Of a DNA stretch of 17,982 bases, positions 7,979 through 14,495 are shown in pieces. Within the stretch, counting starts at the first letter, position 1. Each line of letters begins with the position of its first letter. The stretch lies in the NCBI GenBank assembly GCA_004556005.1, contig SFJA01000033.1, positions 1 through 17,982 of the forward strand. Reading direction: 5' to 3'. Under the pieces are notes generated by a model. That model was not told the origin of the DNA and searched no databases. It saw only the letters and a list, made by a program, of their open reading frames with translations. This stretch comes from Bacteroidales bacterium (lineage in GTDB: Bacteria > Bacteroidota > Bacteroidia > Bacteroidales > UBA932). The translations under genes were made by a program, and so were the position numbers.

Positions 7979-8863
7979 TTACTTCAAATCCTCCGGTTCG
8001 AAAAGGGTAGCGACAAAGTCCTCCTTATCAAACTCCTTTATATCGTCGATTCCCTCTCCCGTACCGATAAACTTCACCGGGATACGGTACTGGTCCGACA
8101 CTCCGACCACGACTCCGCCCTTCGCCGTTCCGTCCAGCTTGGTCACTACCAGACCGGTGATGTCCGTTGCCCGGGCAAATTCTTTCGCCTGCGAAAATGC
8201 GTTTTGTCCGGTGCTGGCATCGACAACGAGCAGTACGTCGTGCGGGCCATCAGGCACCACCTTGCGTATGACATTGCGAATCTTGGTCAGTTCGTTCATC
8301 AGGTCAATCCTGTTGTGGAGCCTTCCTGCAGTGTCAATCAGGACGACATCCGCGTTTCTCGCAACTGCAGCGCTTACAGAGTCGTATGCAACGCTTGCTG
8401 GATCGGAGCCCATACCCTGCTTTACTATGCTCACTCCTGCCCTTTCAGCCCAGATGGAGAGTTGATCCACAGCTGCAGCCCTGAAGGTATCTGCAGCGCC
8501 AATAATGACCGACTTGCCCTGCCTGCGGAGCATTGCTGCAAGTTTGCCTATGGTGGTTGTCTTGCCTACTCCGTTGACGCCGACGACAAGAACGACATAA
8601 GGTTTTTTGGAAAAGTCGAAAGGCCGGGAACTGTCAGGTATGAGTTTGGATATTTCAGACCTCAAAAGCCCCACCAGCTCGTCAAAGGACATATACTTGT
8701 CCCTGCTCACTCTTTCCTCAAGGGCATCGATTACCTTGAGAGTGGTATCCACACCCATATCGGACTCGACGAGCGCTTCCTCGATCGCATCCAGAGTATC
8801 GTCATCGACCCTTGACTTGCCGGCTATCGCGCGGCCAATCTTCTGAAAGAAACTAAATGCCAT
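7979..8863 (-). CDS. ftsY: Signal recognition particle receptor FtsY
   Basis: This SRP-type GTPase docks the SRP-ribosome complex at the inner membrane for co-translational insertion. From the ATG at 8863 it has 294 residues: an NG-core-only form without the long acidic N-terminal A domain of E. coli FtsY. The N domain helical bundle covers about 1-80. The G domain has the P-loop GVNGVGKTTT (95-104), ADTFRAAA (124-131), DTAGR (177-181), TKLD (241-244) and GTGEGIDD (267-274). The reading frame extends three codons upstream to a TTG, but ATG at 8863 is the better start. A TATCTTTG -7 box ends only 6 bp before that ATG, so the transcript may have a very short leader. It heads the ftsY-pheT-DUF4296-deoC operon. 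Confidence 0.97.
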   Translation of the reverse strand: MAFSFFQKIGRAIAGKSRVDDDTLDAIEEALVESDMGVDTTLKVIDALEERVSRDKYMSFDELVGLLRSEISKLIPDSSRPFDFSKKPYVVLVVGVNGVGKTTTIGKLAAMLRRQGKSVIIGAADTFRAAAVDQLSIWAERAGVSIVKQGMGSDPASVAYDSVSAAVARNADVVLIDTAGRLHNRIDLMNELTKIRNVIRKVVPDGPHDVLLVVDASTGQNAFSQAKEFARATDITGLVVTKLDGTAKGGVVVGVSDQYRIPVKFIGTGEGIDDIKEFDKEDFVATLFEPEDLK

Positions 8864-8869
8864 ATCCGG

Positions 8870-8877
8870 CAAAGATA
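8870..8877 (-). promoter_or_regulatory. -7 element almost touching the ftsY start
   Basis: The minus strand has TATCTTTG, an exact TAnnTTTG match, with only 6 bp between it and the ATG at 8863. If initiation occurs at the usual 3-5 nt beyond the box, the 5' leader would be only a few nucleotides. The -33 region is weak (TTCA at N19). The box lies just downstream of a terminator for the ribosomal-protein genes, which supports a separate promoter here. Confidence 0.6.
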
Positions 8878-8900
8878 CGAATAATTAGTAATTATTTGAA

Positions 8901-8958
8901 GAGTAGATATAAACAAACAGGAGGAAAACAAAGCGGAAACACCACTTTATTTTCCTCC
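8901..8958 (-). terminator. Intrinsic terminator after the rpmB-rpmG-DUF4295 genes
   Basis: The inverted repeat GGAGGAAAA (8920-8928) and TTTTCCTCC (8950-8958) is perfect over 9 bp and can extend inward with AAG/CTT pairs. On the minus strand it begins 22 bp after the DUF4295 stop and is followed by the T-rich tract TGTTTGTTTATATC. It separates the ribosomal-protein unit from ftsY. Confidence 0.75.
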
Positions 8959-8980
8959 CGAAAATTATTCAGGCAGTTGA

Positions 8981-9139
8981 TTACTTCTTGGTGAAGTACT
9001 CCTTTGCCTTGTCTGCCTCTACAAGCTGCTCTGTAAATACGTAAGCGCCTGTCTTAGGGGATTTGTCCATACGGATGCACTTGACCATGCTCTTGGCACC
9101 GGCCTTGGCTGCGAATGTTGCGACGGCTTTCTTTGCCAT
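8981..9139 (-). CDS. DUF4295 small basic protein
   Basis: This is a 52-residue protein that opens MAKKAVATFAAKAG and contains KSPKTGAYVFTE at about 26-37, ending in KEYFTKK. Size, basic composition, the SPKTGAY core and the position between rpmG and ftsY all fit the Bacteroidetes-specific DUF4295 family. The family travels with the L33 and L28 genes, so a ribosome-associated role is plausible; that is inference. It starts 16 bp downstream of the rpmG stop and ends before a terminator. The start is the only ATG that gives the family N-terminus, with GGAGAGA a few bases upstream. Confidence 0.9.
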   Translation of the reverse strand: MAKKAVATFAAKAGAKSMVKCIRMDKSPKTGAYVFTEQLVEADKAKEYFTKK

Positions 9140-9155
9140 ATTGTTTCTCTCCTAA

Positions 9156-9344
9156 TTATTTGATTTCACGATGAACGGTAACCTTCTTGAGATAAGGATT
9201 GTACTTCCTGCGCTCGAGACGGTCCGGAGTATTTTTCTTGTTCTTGGTAGTGATGTAACGGGACATTCCCGGAACGCCACTTGCCTTCTGCTCAGTGCAC
9301 TCGAGGATGACCTGCACCCTGTTTCCTTTTGATTTCTTTGCCAT
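9156..9344 (-). CDS. rpmG: Ribosomal protein bL33
   Basis: This is the small basic protein of the large ribosomal subunit, located near the E site. Its 62 residues start MAKKSKGNRVQVILECTEQK and contain YITTKNKKNTPDRLERRKYNP, the bL33 signature (about 30-50). Only one cysteine is present, so it is the zinc-free (C-) paralogue type. It lies 11 bp after rpmB and 16 bp before the DUF4295 gene, in the usual Bacteroidetes order. Confidence 0.97.
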   Translation of the reverse strand: MAKKSKGNRVQVILECTEQKASGVPGMSRYITTKNKKNTPDRLERRKYNPYLKKVTVHREIK

Positions 9345-9355
9345 AACGATAAAAA

Positions 9356-9598
9356 CTAAACAAGGTTAATCAATCCTTTCTTCTGAGCCTCGCGGAGGGT
9401 AGCCTCAAGGCCGTTCTTCTCGATGATCCTCATACCCTTGCAGGTAAGCTTGAGGGTCACGAATCTCTGCTCCTCCTCGCTCCAGAACCTCTTGTGCTTG
9501 AGGTTGAGGGAGAAGTCACGCTTGGTGCGCAGCTTGGAATGGGCAACGTTGTTGCCTTTCATTCTCTTTCTTCCTGTAATCTGACAAACTTTTGCCAT
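9356..9598 (-). CDS. rpmB: Ribosomal protein bL28
   Basis: This large-subunit ribosomal protein has 80 residues. It opens MAKVCQITGRKRMKGNNVAHS, followed by the basic RTKRDFSLNLKHKRFW segment and a VTLKLTCKGMRIIEKNGLE core, the standard bL28 layout. It is the first gene of rpmB-rpmG-DUF4295 and sits behind the best promoter match of the central block (9646-9676). The leader is A-rich, with a near-homopolymeric A tract (9608-9624) just before the ATG, a pattern often seen ahead of strongly translated Bacteroidetes genes that lack Shine-Dalgarno sites. Confidence 0.97.
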   Translation of the reverse strand: MAKVCQITGRKRMKGNNVAHSKLRTKRDFSLNLKHKRFWSEEEQRFVTLKLTCKGMRIIEKNGLEATLREAQKKGLINLV

Positions 9599-9645
9599 AA
9601 CTTTATACTTTTTTTTATTTTTTTCACTTCAAATTCCGAGGGCTG

Positions 9646-9676
9646 CAAATATCGTCATAATTTTCTGATTTACAAA
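9646..9676 (-). promoter_or_regulatory. Promoter of the rpmB operon
   Basis: On the minus strand TTTG (9673-9676) is followed after exactly 19 bp by GATATTTG (9646-9653), matching the Bacteroidetes TTTG-N19-TAnnTTTG arrangement with one deviation at the first base. The leader to the rpmB ATG would be about 43 nt. No intrinsic terminator is visible between lepB and this promoter, so read-through from lepB may add to expression. Confidence 0.65.
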
Positions 9677-9683
9677 CAGTAAA

Positions 9684-10838
9684 CTAGACAATTCTGAAGA
9701 ATCTGCGCCATCTGATATTCTGTGGGAACCGTTTGGTCCTGTCAGTCGAGAGCCATACTATGAACGGTTTACCGACTATATGATCCTCGGGAACGAAGCC
9801 CCAATAGCGGGAGTCAAGCGAGTTGTGTCTGTTGTCTCCCATCATAAAGTAGTAATCCTGCTTGAAAGTATAGGAGCCTTGTCTGAAAGCTTCTTCAACC
9901 GAAGCCCCTTCATAGCTCGATATAATCCTTTCGTAAAGCGGCAGGTTCTCTTCCGTAAGCTCCACGGTTACACCCTTCTGAGGGATCCAAAGAGGTCCGA
10001 ATGAATCTCTTGACCAATGATAATCAGGCGAGAATGGGAATATCTCCCTGTAGTCCACCTGCTGGCTCTCAAGATTCGGCTCTACGCTCTCGACTCCTGG
10101 ATTGGATTCAATCTCCTTAAGCATTTCTGCCGTAAGAGGCATCGCCGGATAACCCGGAAGTGCCGGATTGTAATACAGTTCCGCCTGATTGATACCCAAC
10201 TTTTCCAGAGTACGGGCATTGAGTTTCTGCCCCTTGGTTCTGACCATATAGGTCAGCTGTACGCCGGGATAAACCGTTTGCTGCTCTCCGTTGACCCAGA
10301 CAAGTCCGTCACGGACTTCGAGGGTGTCGCCGGCTACAGCAACGCATCTTTTGACATAATGGTCCTTCTTGTCACTCGGACGGACTACAAACGGGCCCAT
10401 CTTTGCCACCGTTTCCCTGCCGTAAAACCGCTGCAGCGCATAATAATCCTCTGAAGGAGCCTTGCACAGCACGGTGTCACCGTTCGGGAAGTTAAATACC
10501 ACACAGTCTCCTCTGCGCACTTCCCTTATGCCCGGCAGTCTCCTGTATTTCCACTGTACTGAGGTGGAGTAGGACTCCTTGCCGAATATCACGTTGTGGG
10601 TAAACGGGATGGTTAGAGGCGTCTGAGGCATCCTGGCGCCATATGTCATTTTGCTTACGAAGAGATGGTCTCCGGTATAGAGACTGCTCTCCATCGAGGA
10701 CGAAGGAATCTTGAACGCCTGAAAAAAGAAGATGTTGATCAGAGTGACGACAACCACTGCAAAGATGATTGCATCAACCCAGTCAAGTATCCAGTTCAGG
10801 AACTTGCTTTTCGTGCGAATAAGCTTCCTCCGGCTCAC
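9684..10838 (-). CDS. lepB: Signal peptidase I
   Basis: This inner-membrane serine protease removes signal peptides from exported proteins. It has 384 residues. One N-terminal membrane segment lies at about 20-42. The nucleophile is S48 in KIPSSSME, the general base is K163 in YVKRCVAVAGD, and the C-terminal signature MGDNRHNSLDSRYWG is at 333-347. Between them is a long insertion (about 175-325), as in other Bacteroidetes signal peptidases. The start appears to be GTG at 10838: no ATG occurs before residue 49, and the frame is closed upstream by the rplT stop codon, which lies in the same frame. The gap to rplT is only 6 bp, so the gene is translated from the thrS-infC-rpmI-rplT mRNA, an unusual attachment of a secretion gene to this ribosomal operon. 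Confidence 0.95.
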   Translation of the reverse strand: MSRRKLIRTKSKFLNWILDWVDAIIFAVVVVTLINIFFFQAFKIPSSSMESSLYTGDHLFVSKMTYGARMPQTPLTIPFTHNVIFGKESYSTSVQWKYRRLPGIREVRRGDCVVFNFPNGDTVLCKAPSEDYYALQRFYGRETVAKMGPFVVRPSDKKDHYVKRCVAVAGDTLEVRDGLVWVNGEQQTVYPGVQLTYMVRTKGQKLNARTLEKLGINQAELYYNPALPGYPAMPLTAEMLKEIESNPGVESVEPNLESQQVDYREIFPFSPDYHWSRDSFGPLWIPQKGVTVELTEENLPLYERIISSYEGASVEEAFRQGSYTFKQDYYFMMGDNRHNSLDSRYWGFVPEDHIVGKPFIVWLSTDRTKRFPQNIRWRRFFRIV

Positions 10839-10844
10839 GTCACA

Positions 10845-11189
10845 CTATTTTACAGAGTTGATGATAGCTTCGAAAGCCTGCGGATTGTTCATGGCGAGAT
10901 CGGCGAGAACCTTGCGGTTGAGGCCGATGTTCTGAGCATTGAGCTTGCCCATGAACTGAGAGTAGGACATACCGTACTGACGTGCAGCAGCATTGATACG
11001 CTGGATCCAGAGTGCGCGGAAGTTGCGCTTCTTGGCCCTGCGGTCACGGTAAGCATAGGTGAGACCTTTCTCGTAGGTGTTCTTGGCTACGGTCCAAACG
11101 TTCTTTCTTGCGAGGAAATTACCGCGGGTTCTCTTGAGAATCTTCTTGCGGCGTGCCCTTGAGGCAACTGAGTTGACTGATCTTGGCAT
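10845..11189 (-). CDS. rplT: Ribosomal protein bL20
   Basis: This large-subunit assembly protein binds 23S rRNA and, in other bacteria, represses the rpmI-rplT mRNA. It has 114 residues. The start MPRSVNSVASRARRKKILKRTRGNFL and the YAYRDRRAKKRNFRALWIQRINAA segment (45-68) are the bL20 signature. It lies 13 bp after rpmI and 6 bp before lepB. Confidence 0.98.
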   Translation of the reverse strand: MPRSVNSVASRARRKKILKRTRGNFLARKNVWTVAKNTYEKGLTYAYRDRRAKKRNFRALWIQRINAAARQYGMSYSQFMGKLNAQNIGLNRKVLADLAMNNPQAFEAIINSVK

Positions 11190-11202
11190 AATTCAAAAAG
11201 TT

Positions 11203-11397
11203 TTAGAGAACCAACATTTCTTTTACCCTGCGCACATCGACAGCCTCGACAATTGCGAAATGATCGAGGTTTCTCTTGCGCTTCTTAGTTTTCTTGGTGA
11301 GGATGTGGCTGTGGTAAGCGTGCTTCCTCTTAATCTTGCCCGATCCGGTAAGCGTGAAACGCTTTTTGGCACCGGAGTTGGATTTAAGCTTTGGCAT
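11203..11397 (-). CDS. rpmI: Ribosomal protein bL35
   Basis: This 64-residue basic ribosomal protein opens MPKLKSNSGAKKRFTLTGSGKIKRKHA, with the usual KRKRNLDH segment near residue 39-46. The gene lies 47 bp after infC and 13 bp before rplT. The short infC-rpmI gap leaves room for a small control element; I see no strong terminator-type hairpin in it. Confidence 0.97.
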   Translation of the reverse strand: MPKLKSNSGAKKRFTLTGSGKIKRKHAYHSHILTKKTKKRKRNLDHFAIVEAVDVRRVKEMLVL

Positions 11398-11444
11398 TTT
11401 TGTAAAAATTTAAATGTTAATAATATATTACCGCATCACGCGGA

Positions 11445-12038
11445 CTATTTTTTCTTGTTAGGGGTAAGCATCATTATCATACGCTTACCTTCCAGCACTG
11501 GCATATTTTCAGGGCGTCCATAATCTTCAAGTTCGACCGCAAAACGAAGCAGCTGCTTCTCTCCCTGGTCCTTGAACATTATCGAACGGCCTCTGAAAAA
11601 TATCGAAGCCTTGACCTTGCTTCCCTCCTGGAGGAACTCCTGGGCATGCTTGAGTTTGAACTGGAAATCATGTTCGTCGGTATTTGGACCGAAGCGAATC
11701 TCCTTGATTACAACCTTGCTGGCATTGGACTTCATTTCCTTGGCCTTCTTTTTCTGCTGGTAGAGATACTTTTGGTAATCAAGTATCTTGCATACCGGAG
11801 GATCGGCCTTTGCACTGATTTCCACGAGGTCAAGTTCCAACTCGTCAGCCATCTGCATGGCCTTGGCAATAGGATAAATTCCAGGTTCAGCGATGTTGTC
11901 GCCTACGAGACGAACCTGAGGAGCGGTTATCTCCTCGTTGATGTTGAGCTCATTTTCATCCTTCTTAGGCTGGAAATGAGTATTCGGTTTGCGGCCTCCC
12001 GGTTTGAAGGTCGGCTTTGGTCTGTAAGGTCCTGCCAT
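11445..12038 (-). CDS. infC: Translation initiation factor IF-3
   Basis: IF-3 prevents premature subunit joining and checks start-codon pairing on the 30S subunit. The protein has 197 residues. The IF3-N domain runs about 31-100 (NINEEITAPQVRLVGD, then DLVEISAKADPPVCKILDYQKYLY) and IF3-C about 107-193 (KEIRFGPNTDEHDFQFKLKHA). An extra N-terminal tail of about 30 residues, rich in Pro, Lys, Arg and Gly, precedes the usual start. The start codon is an ordinary ATG at 12038 rather than the AUU used for autoregulation in enterobacteria, and it directly abuts the thrS stop (TAGATG), so it is likely translated by coupling to thrS. Confidence 0.97.
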   Translation of the reverse strand: MAGPYRPKPTFKPGGRKPNTHFQPKKDENELNINEEITAPQVRLVGDNIAEPGIYPIAKAMQMADELELDLVEISAKADPPVCKILDYQKYLYQQKKKAKEMKSNASKVVIKEIRFGPNTDEHDFQFKLKHAQEFLQEGSKVKASIFFRGRSIMFKDQGEKQLLRFAVELEDYGRPENMPVLEGKRMIMMLTPNKKK

Positions 12039-13826
12039 CTACGCAAGTTCTTCAGCAATTGCTGACTTAATGTAATCAATAAACTGTTGTATACTCATAC
12101 TGCCCTGGTCAACGCCTTCCCTTCTTACAGAGACGCTGCCCTCGGTAGCTTCCTTCTCACCCACGATAACGAGTATCGGAACCCTGAGAAGTGATATGTC
12201 GCGGATACGCTTGCCGAGTCTTTCGTTACGCGCATCTACGGAAGCGCGAATTTCGGAATTTTTCAGCAAACTACAAACTTTTTCTGCATAATCAGTGAAT
12301 TTTTCGCTGATTGGCAGCACTTTAACCTGATCAGGAGCAAGCCATACAGGCAAATGTCCGGCGGTATGCTCAAGCACAACGGCCGTGAATCTCTCAAGAG
12401 ACCCGAACGGAGCGCGGTGTATCATGACAGGACGCTTCCTGCTGTCATCGGCATCGATATACTCAAGTTGGAACCTTTCCGGAAGGTTGTAGTCAACCTG
12501 GATGGTACCGAGCTGCCACTTGCGGCCGATGGCGTCCTTAACCATAAAGTCAAGTTTAGGACCGTAGAATGCGGCCTCGCCGAGTTCCACGACGGTCTTG
12601 AGACCCTTGCGTTCGGCAGCCTCGATGATTGCCTTTTCAGCCTTGTCCCAATTCTCGTCCGAACCGATATATTTTTCCTTGTTTGCAGGATCGCGGAGCG
12701 AAATCTGCGCCATATAGTCGGTCATCTTGAGGGTGCGGAACACATACAGGATGAGGTCGATGACTTTTTCAAATTCTTCCTGGAGCTGGTCAGGACGGCA
12801 GAAAAGGTGTGCATCGTCCTGGGTAAAGCCGCGGACACGGGTAAGACCGTGGAGCTCGCCGCTCTGCTCATAGCGGTAAACGGTACCGAATTCGGCAAAA
12901 CGGAGCGGGAGGTCACGATAGGAGCGCGGTTCGCTGCGGAAGATTTCGCAATGGTGAGGGCAGTTCATTGGCTTGAGCATATACTCCTCGCCCTCCTGCG
13001 GGGTCTTGATAGGCTGGAACGAGTCTTTGCCGTATTTTGCGTAGTGTCCGCTGGTTACATAGAGGTCCTTGGATCCTATGTGCGGGGTCACTACAGGCAG
13101 ATAGCCGAGTTCCTGCTGCTTGCGGCGGAGGAAGGACTCGAGGGTATTGCGCATCTGGGCGCCGCGTGGCAGCCACAGAGGCAGACCGAGACCCACCCTT
13201 CCGGAGAAGGTGAAGAGCTGCATCTCCTTGCCGAGCTTGCGATGGTCGCGCTTCTTTGCTTCTTCGAGCATGACAAGGTATTCGTCAAGCATGCTCTTTT
13301 TCGGGAAGGTGACACCGTAGATTCGGGTGAGCTGCTGCCTGCTCTGGTCGCCTTTCCAGTAGGCTCCGGCGATGGCGGTAAGCTTCACCGCCTTGATGTC
13401 GTCCACGTGCAGGATGTGCGGGCCACGGCAAAGGTCCGTGAAATTACCGTTCTTATAAAATGTAATCGTTCCGTCTTCGAGGTCCGAAATGAGCTCCAGC
13501 TTGTAAGGGTCGCCCTTTTCGGTGAAATATTTGATGGCATCGGCCTTGCAGACTTCGCTGCGCTCGAAGGTTTCTTTTGAGCGTGCAAGTTCTATCATCT
13601 TGTCCTCCACTTTCTTGAGGTCGGACTCGCTGATCTGGTGGCCACCCAGGTCAACGTCATAGTAGAATCCGGTTTCAACCGCGGGTCCTACACCGAAGCG
13701 CACGCCGGGATAAAGGGATTCCAGTGCCTCGGCCATCAGATGCGCCGATGAGTGCCAGAATATCTTTTTGGTTTCGTCATCATCCCAAGGGCGGATGCTG
13801 CCGTCAGTAAAAGCAATTTTCAACAT
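12039..13826 (-). CDS. thrS: Threonyl-tRNA synthetase lacking the TGS domain
   Basis: This class II synthetase charges tRNA-Thr. It has 595 residues, about 50 shorter than the usual 640-650. The first ten residues (MLKIAFTDGS) match the first strand of the N-terminal TGS domain, but the sequence then jumps to PWDDDETKKIFWHSSAH, which normally follows that domain. The rest of TGS is therefore gone, in frame. The editing domain is intact, with HSSAH at 25-29 and CRGPH at 133-137. The catalytic core has zinc ligands C289, H340 and H470, plus motif 2 (RYEQSGELHG) and motif 3 (HRAPFGSLERF). The C-terminal anticodon-binding domain is complete. No upstream start can restore TGS, because an in-frame TAA lies 11 codons before the ATG. 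It is the first gene of thrS-infC-rpmI-rplT-lepB. Confidence 0.97.
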   Translation of the reverse strand: MLKIAFTDGSIRPWDDDETKKIFWHSSAHLMAEALESLYPGVRFGVGPAVETGFYYDVDLGGHQISESDLKKVEDKMIELARSKETFERSEVCKADAIKYFTEKGDPYKLELISDLEDGTITFYKNGNFTDLCRGPHILHVDDIKAVKLTAIAGAYWKGDQSRQQLTRIYGVTFPKKSMLDEYLVMLEEAKKRDHRKLGKEMQLFTFSGRVGLGLPLWLPRGAQMRNTLESFLRRKQQELGYLPVVTPHIGSKDLYVTSGHYAKYGKDSFQPIKTPQEGEEYMLKPMNCPHHCEIFRSEPRSYRDLPLRFAEFGTVYRYEQSGELHGLTRVRGFTQDDAHLFCRPDQLQEEFEKVIDLILYVFRTLKMTDYMAQISLRDPANKEKYIGSDENWDKAEKAIIEAAERKGLKTVVELGEAAFYGPKLDFMVKDAIGRKWQLGTIQVDYNLPERFQLEYIDADDSRKRPVMIHRAPFGSLERFTAVVLEHTAGHLPVWLAPDQVKVLPISEKFTDYAEKVCSLLKNSEIRASVDARNERLGKRIRDISLLRVPILVIVGEKEATEGSVSVRREGVDQGSMSIQQFIDYIKSAIAEELA

Positions 13827-13837
13827 AAAACTATAAT

Positions 13838-13856
13838 TTACAAGGGATATTGACCC
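13838..13856 (-). other. Small hairpin in the thrS leader
   Basis: The minus-strand leader can form AAGGG-(TCAATAT)-CCCTT, a 5-bp stem with a 7-nt loop, about 12-28 nt before the ATG. It could affect translation start, but it is short and there is no T-box-like architecture. Confidence 0.3.
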
Positions 13857-13875
13857 TTAATAATCCAATAACGGA

Positions 13876-13903
13876 CAAAGATAGGAATAATTTTCTATCT
13901 TTG
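13876..13903. promoter_or_regulatory. Palindromic divergent promoter between thrS and the DUF4199 gene
   Basis: A 9-bp inverted repeat, CAAAGATAG (13876-13884) and CTATCTTTG (13895-13903), places an exact TATCTTTG -7 box on each strand. The minus-strand box (13876-13883) points at thrS, with a leader of about 45 nt. The plus-strand box (13896-13903) points at the DUF4199 gene, 22 bp from its ATG. The two promoters overlap: each -33 region falls on or beside the other's -7 box. Neither has a consensus TTTG at N19-21. Confidence 0.6.
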
Positions 13904-13925
13904 TATGCTTTTATGAAATGAAACG

Positions 13926-14495
13926 ATGATAGAACGCAAAACCATTTGGGAAGAAGCCAGCCGCAAAGGGCTGATACTCGGCATTATCACGATCACTTAC
14001 CTGATTCTGGGCCTGTTTCTGGACAAGTTGATAGCGGGCGGAGGCGCAAGGGCTGTGATAGGGAACGTGCTCACCACGGTGTTGTGGATTGTCAAGACGA
14101 CAGTCTGCATCTACCTCCTGTACAAGTTCATTGCACGGTTCAGGCTCGACAACGCCGAGGCCGAACGTTCGGACTGCTATAGGTTCGGCTCGACACTCTC
14201 TTTTCTGAGCGCATTGCTCTACTCGGCCTTTTATCTGGCTTATGTGCTTTTTATCAATCCGACCATATTTTCGGATGCCGTTTCCATGATGGACGGAATG
14301 CTTCCTGCCGAGGCGTTGGAATCGGCGCAGAACATGCTTCCTTCAATGCCGGCGATAGGGTTTTTCAGCAACCTGATTTACTGCTGGCTCTTCGGCGTAA
14401 TCCTGTCCCTGATATTCTCCAGGACGGGCGAAGACATCTTCAGAGACGGCAACACTGACAACTCCGAAGGGCAGAAGGAAGAGGAAGAATGGTAG
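13926..14495 (+). CDS. DUF4199 family integral membrane protein
   Basis: This 189-residue inner-membrane protein has four predicted membrane segments at about 15-33, 45-69, 89-112 and 144-166, and a charged C-terminal tail rich in Glu (QKEEEEW). Hydrophobic layout, length and the adjacent GT2 gene fit the Bacteroidetes DUF4199 family, whose function is unknown. Its stop overlaps the start of the glycosyltransferase gene by 7 bp, so the two are translationally coupled and probably work together at the membrane, for example in handling a lipid-linked sugar; that role is inference. Three very short ORFs (ATGs at 13905, 13913 and 13918) precede the start between the -7 box and the ATG. The divergent promoter palindrome lies just upstream. 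Confidence 0.85.
   Translation: MIERKTIWEEASRKGLILGIITITYLILGLFLDKLIAGGGARAVIGNVLTTVLWIVKTTVCIYLLYKFIARFRLDNAEAERSDCYRFGSTLSFLSALLYSAFYLAYVLFINPTIFSDAVSMMDGMLPAEALESAQNMLPSMPAIGFFSNLIYCWLFGVILSLIFSRTGEDIFRDGNTDNSEGQKEEEEW

Noticed and set aside
7145..8815. A 556-codon open frame on the plus strand, opposite pheT and ftsY
   Set aside because: It runs antisense across two clear housekeeping genes and their 15-bp gap, has no recognisable domain, and fits a chance mirror frame produced by codon bias.
9599..9645. Terminator between lepB and rpmB from the T-rich stretch at 9608-9624
   Set aside because: The T tract is on the plus strand; in the minus-strand transcript it is an A tract, and no hairpin precedes a U tract in the right orientation.
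12354..13580. A 408-codon open frame on the plus strand, opposite thrS
   Set aside because: It is entirely inside thrS on the other strand, with no domain and no promoter or start signals; it is a shadow frame.
13827..13875. T-box or other riboswitch upstream of thrS
   Set aside because: The leader is under 50 nt with a 5-bp hairpin only; it lacks the T-box consensus and a terminator/antiterminator pair.
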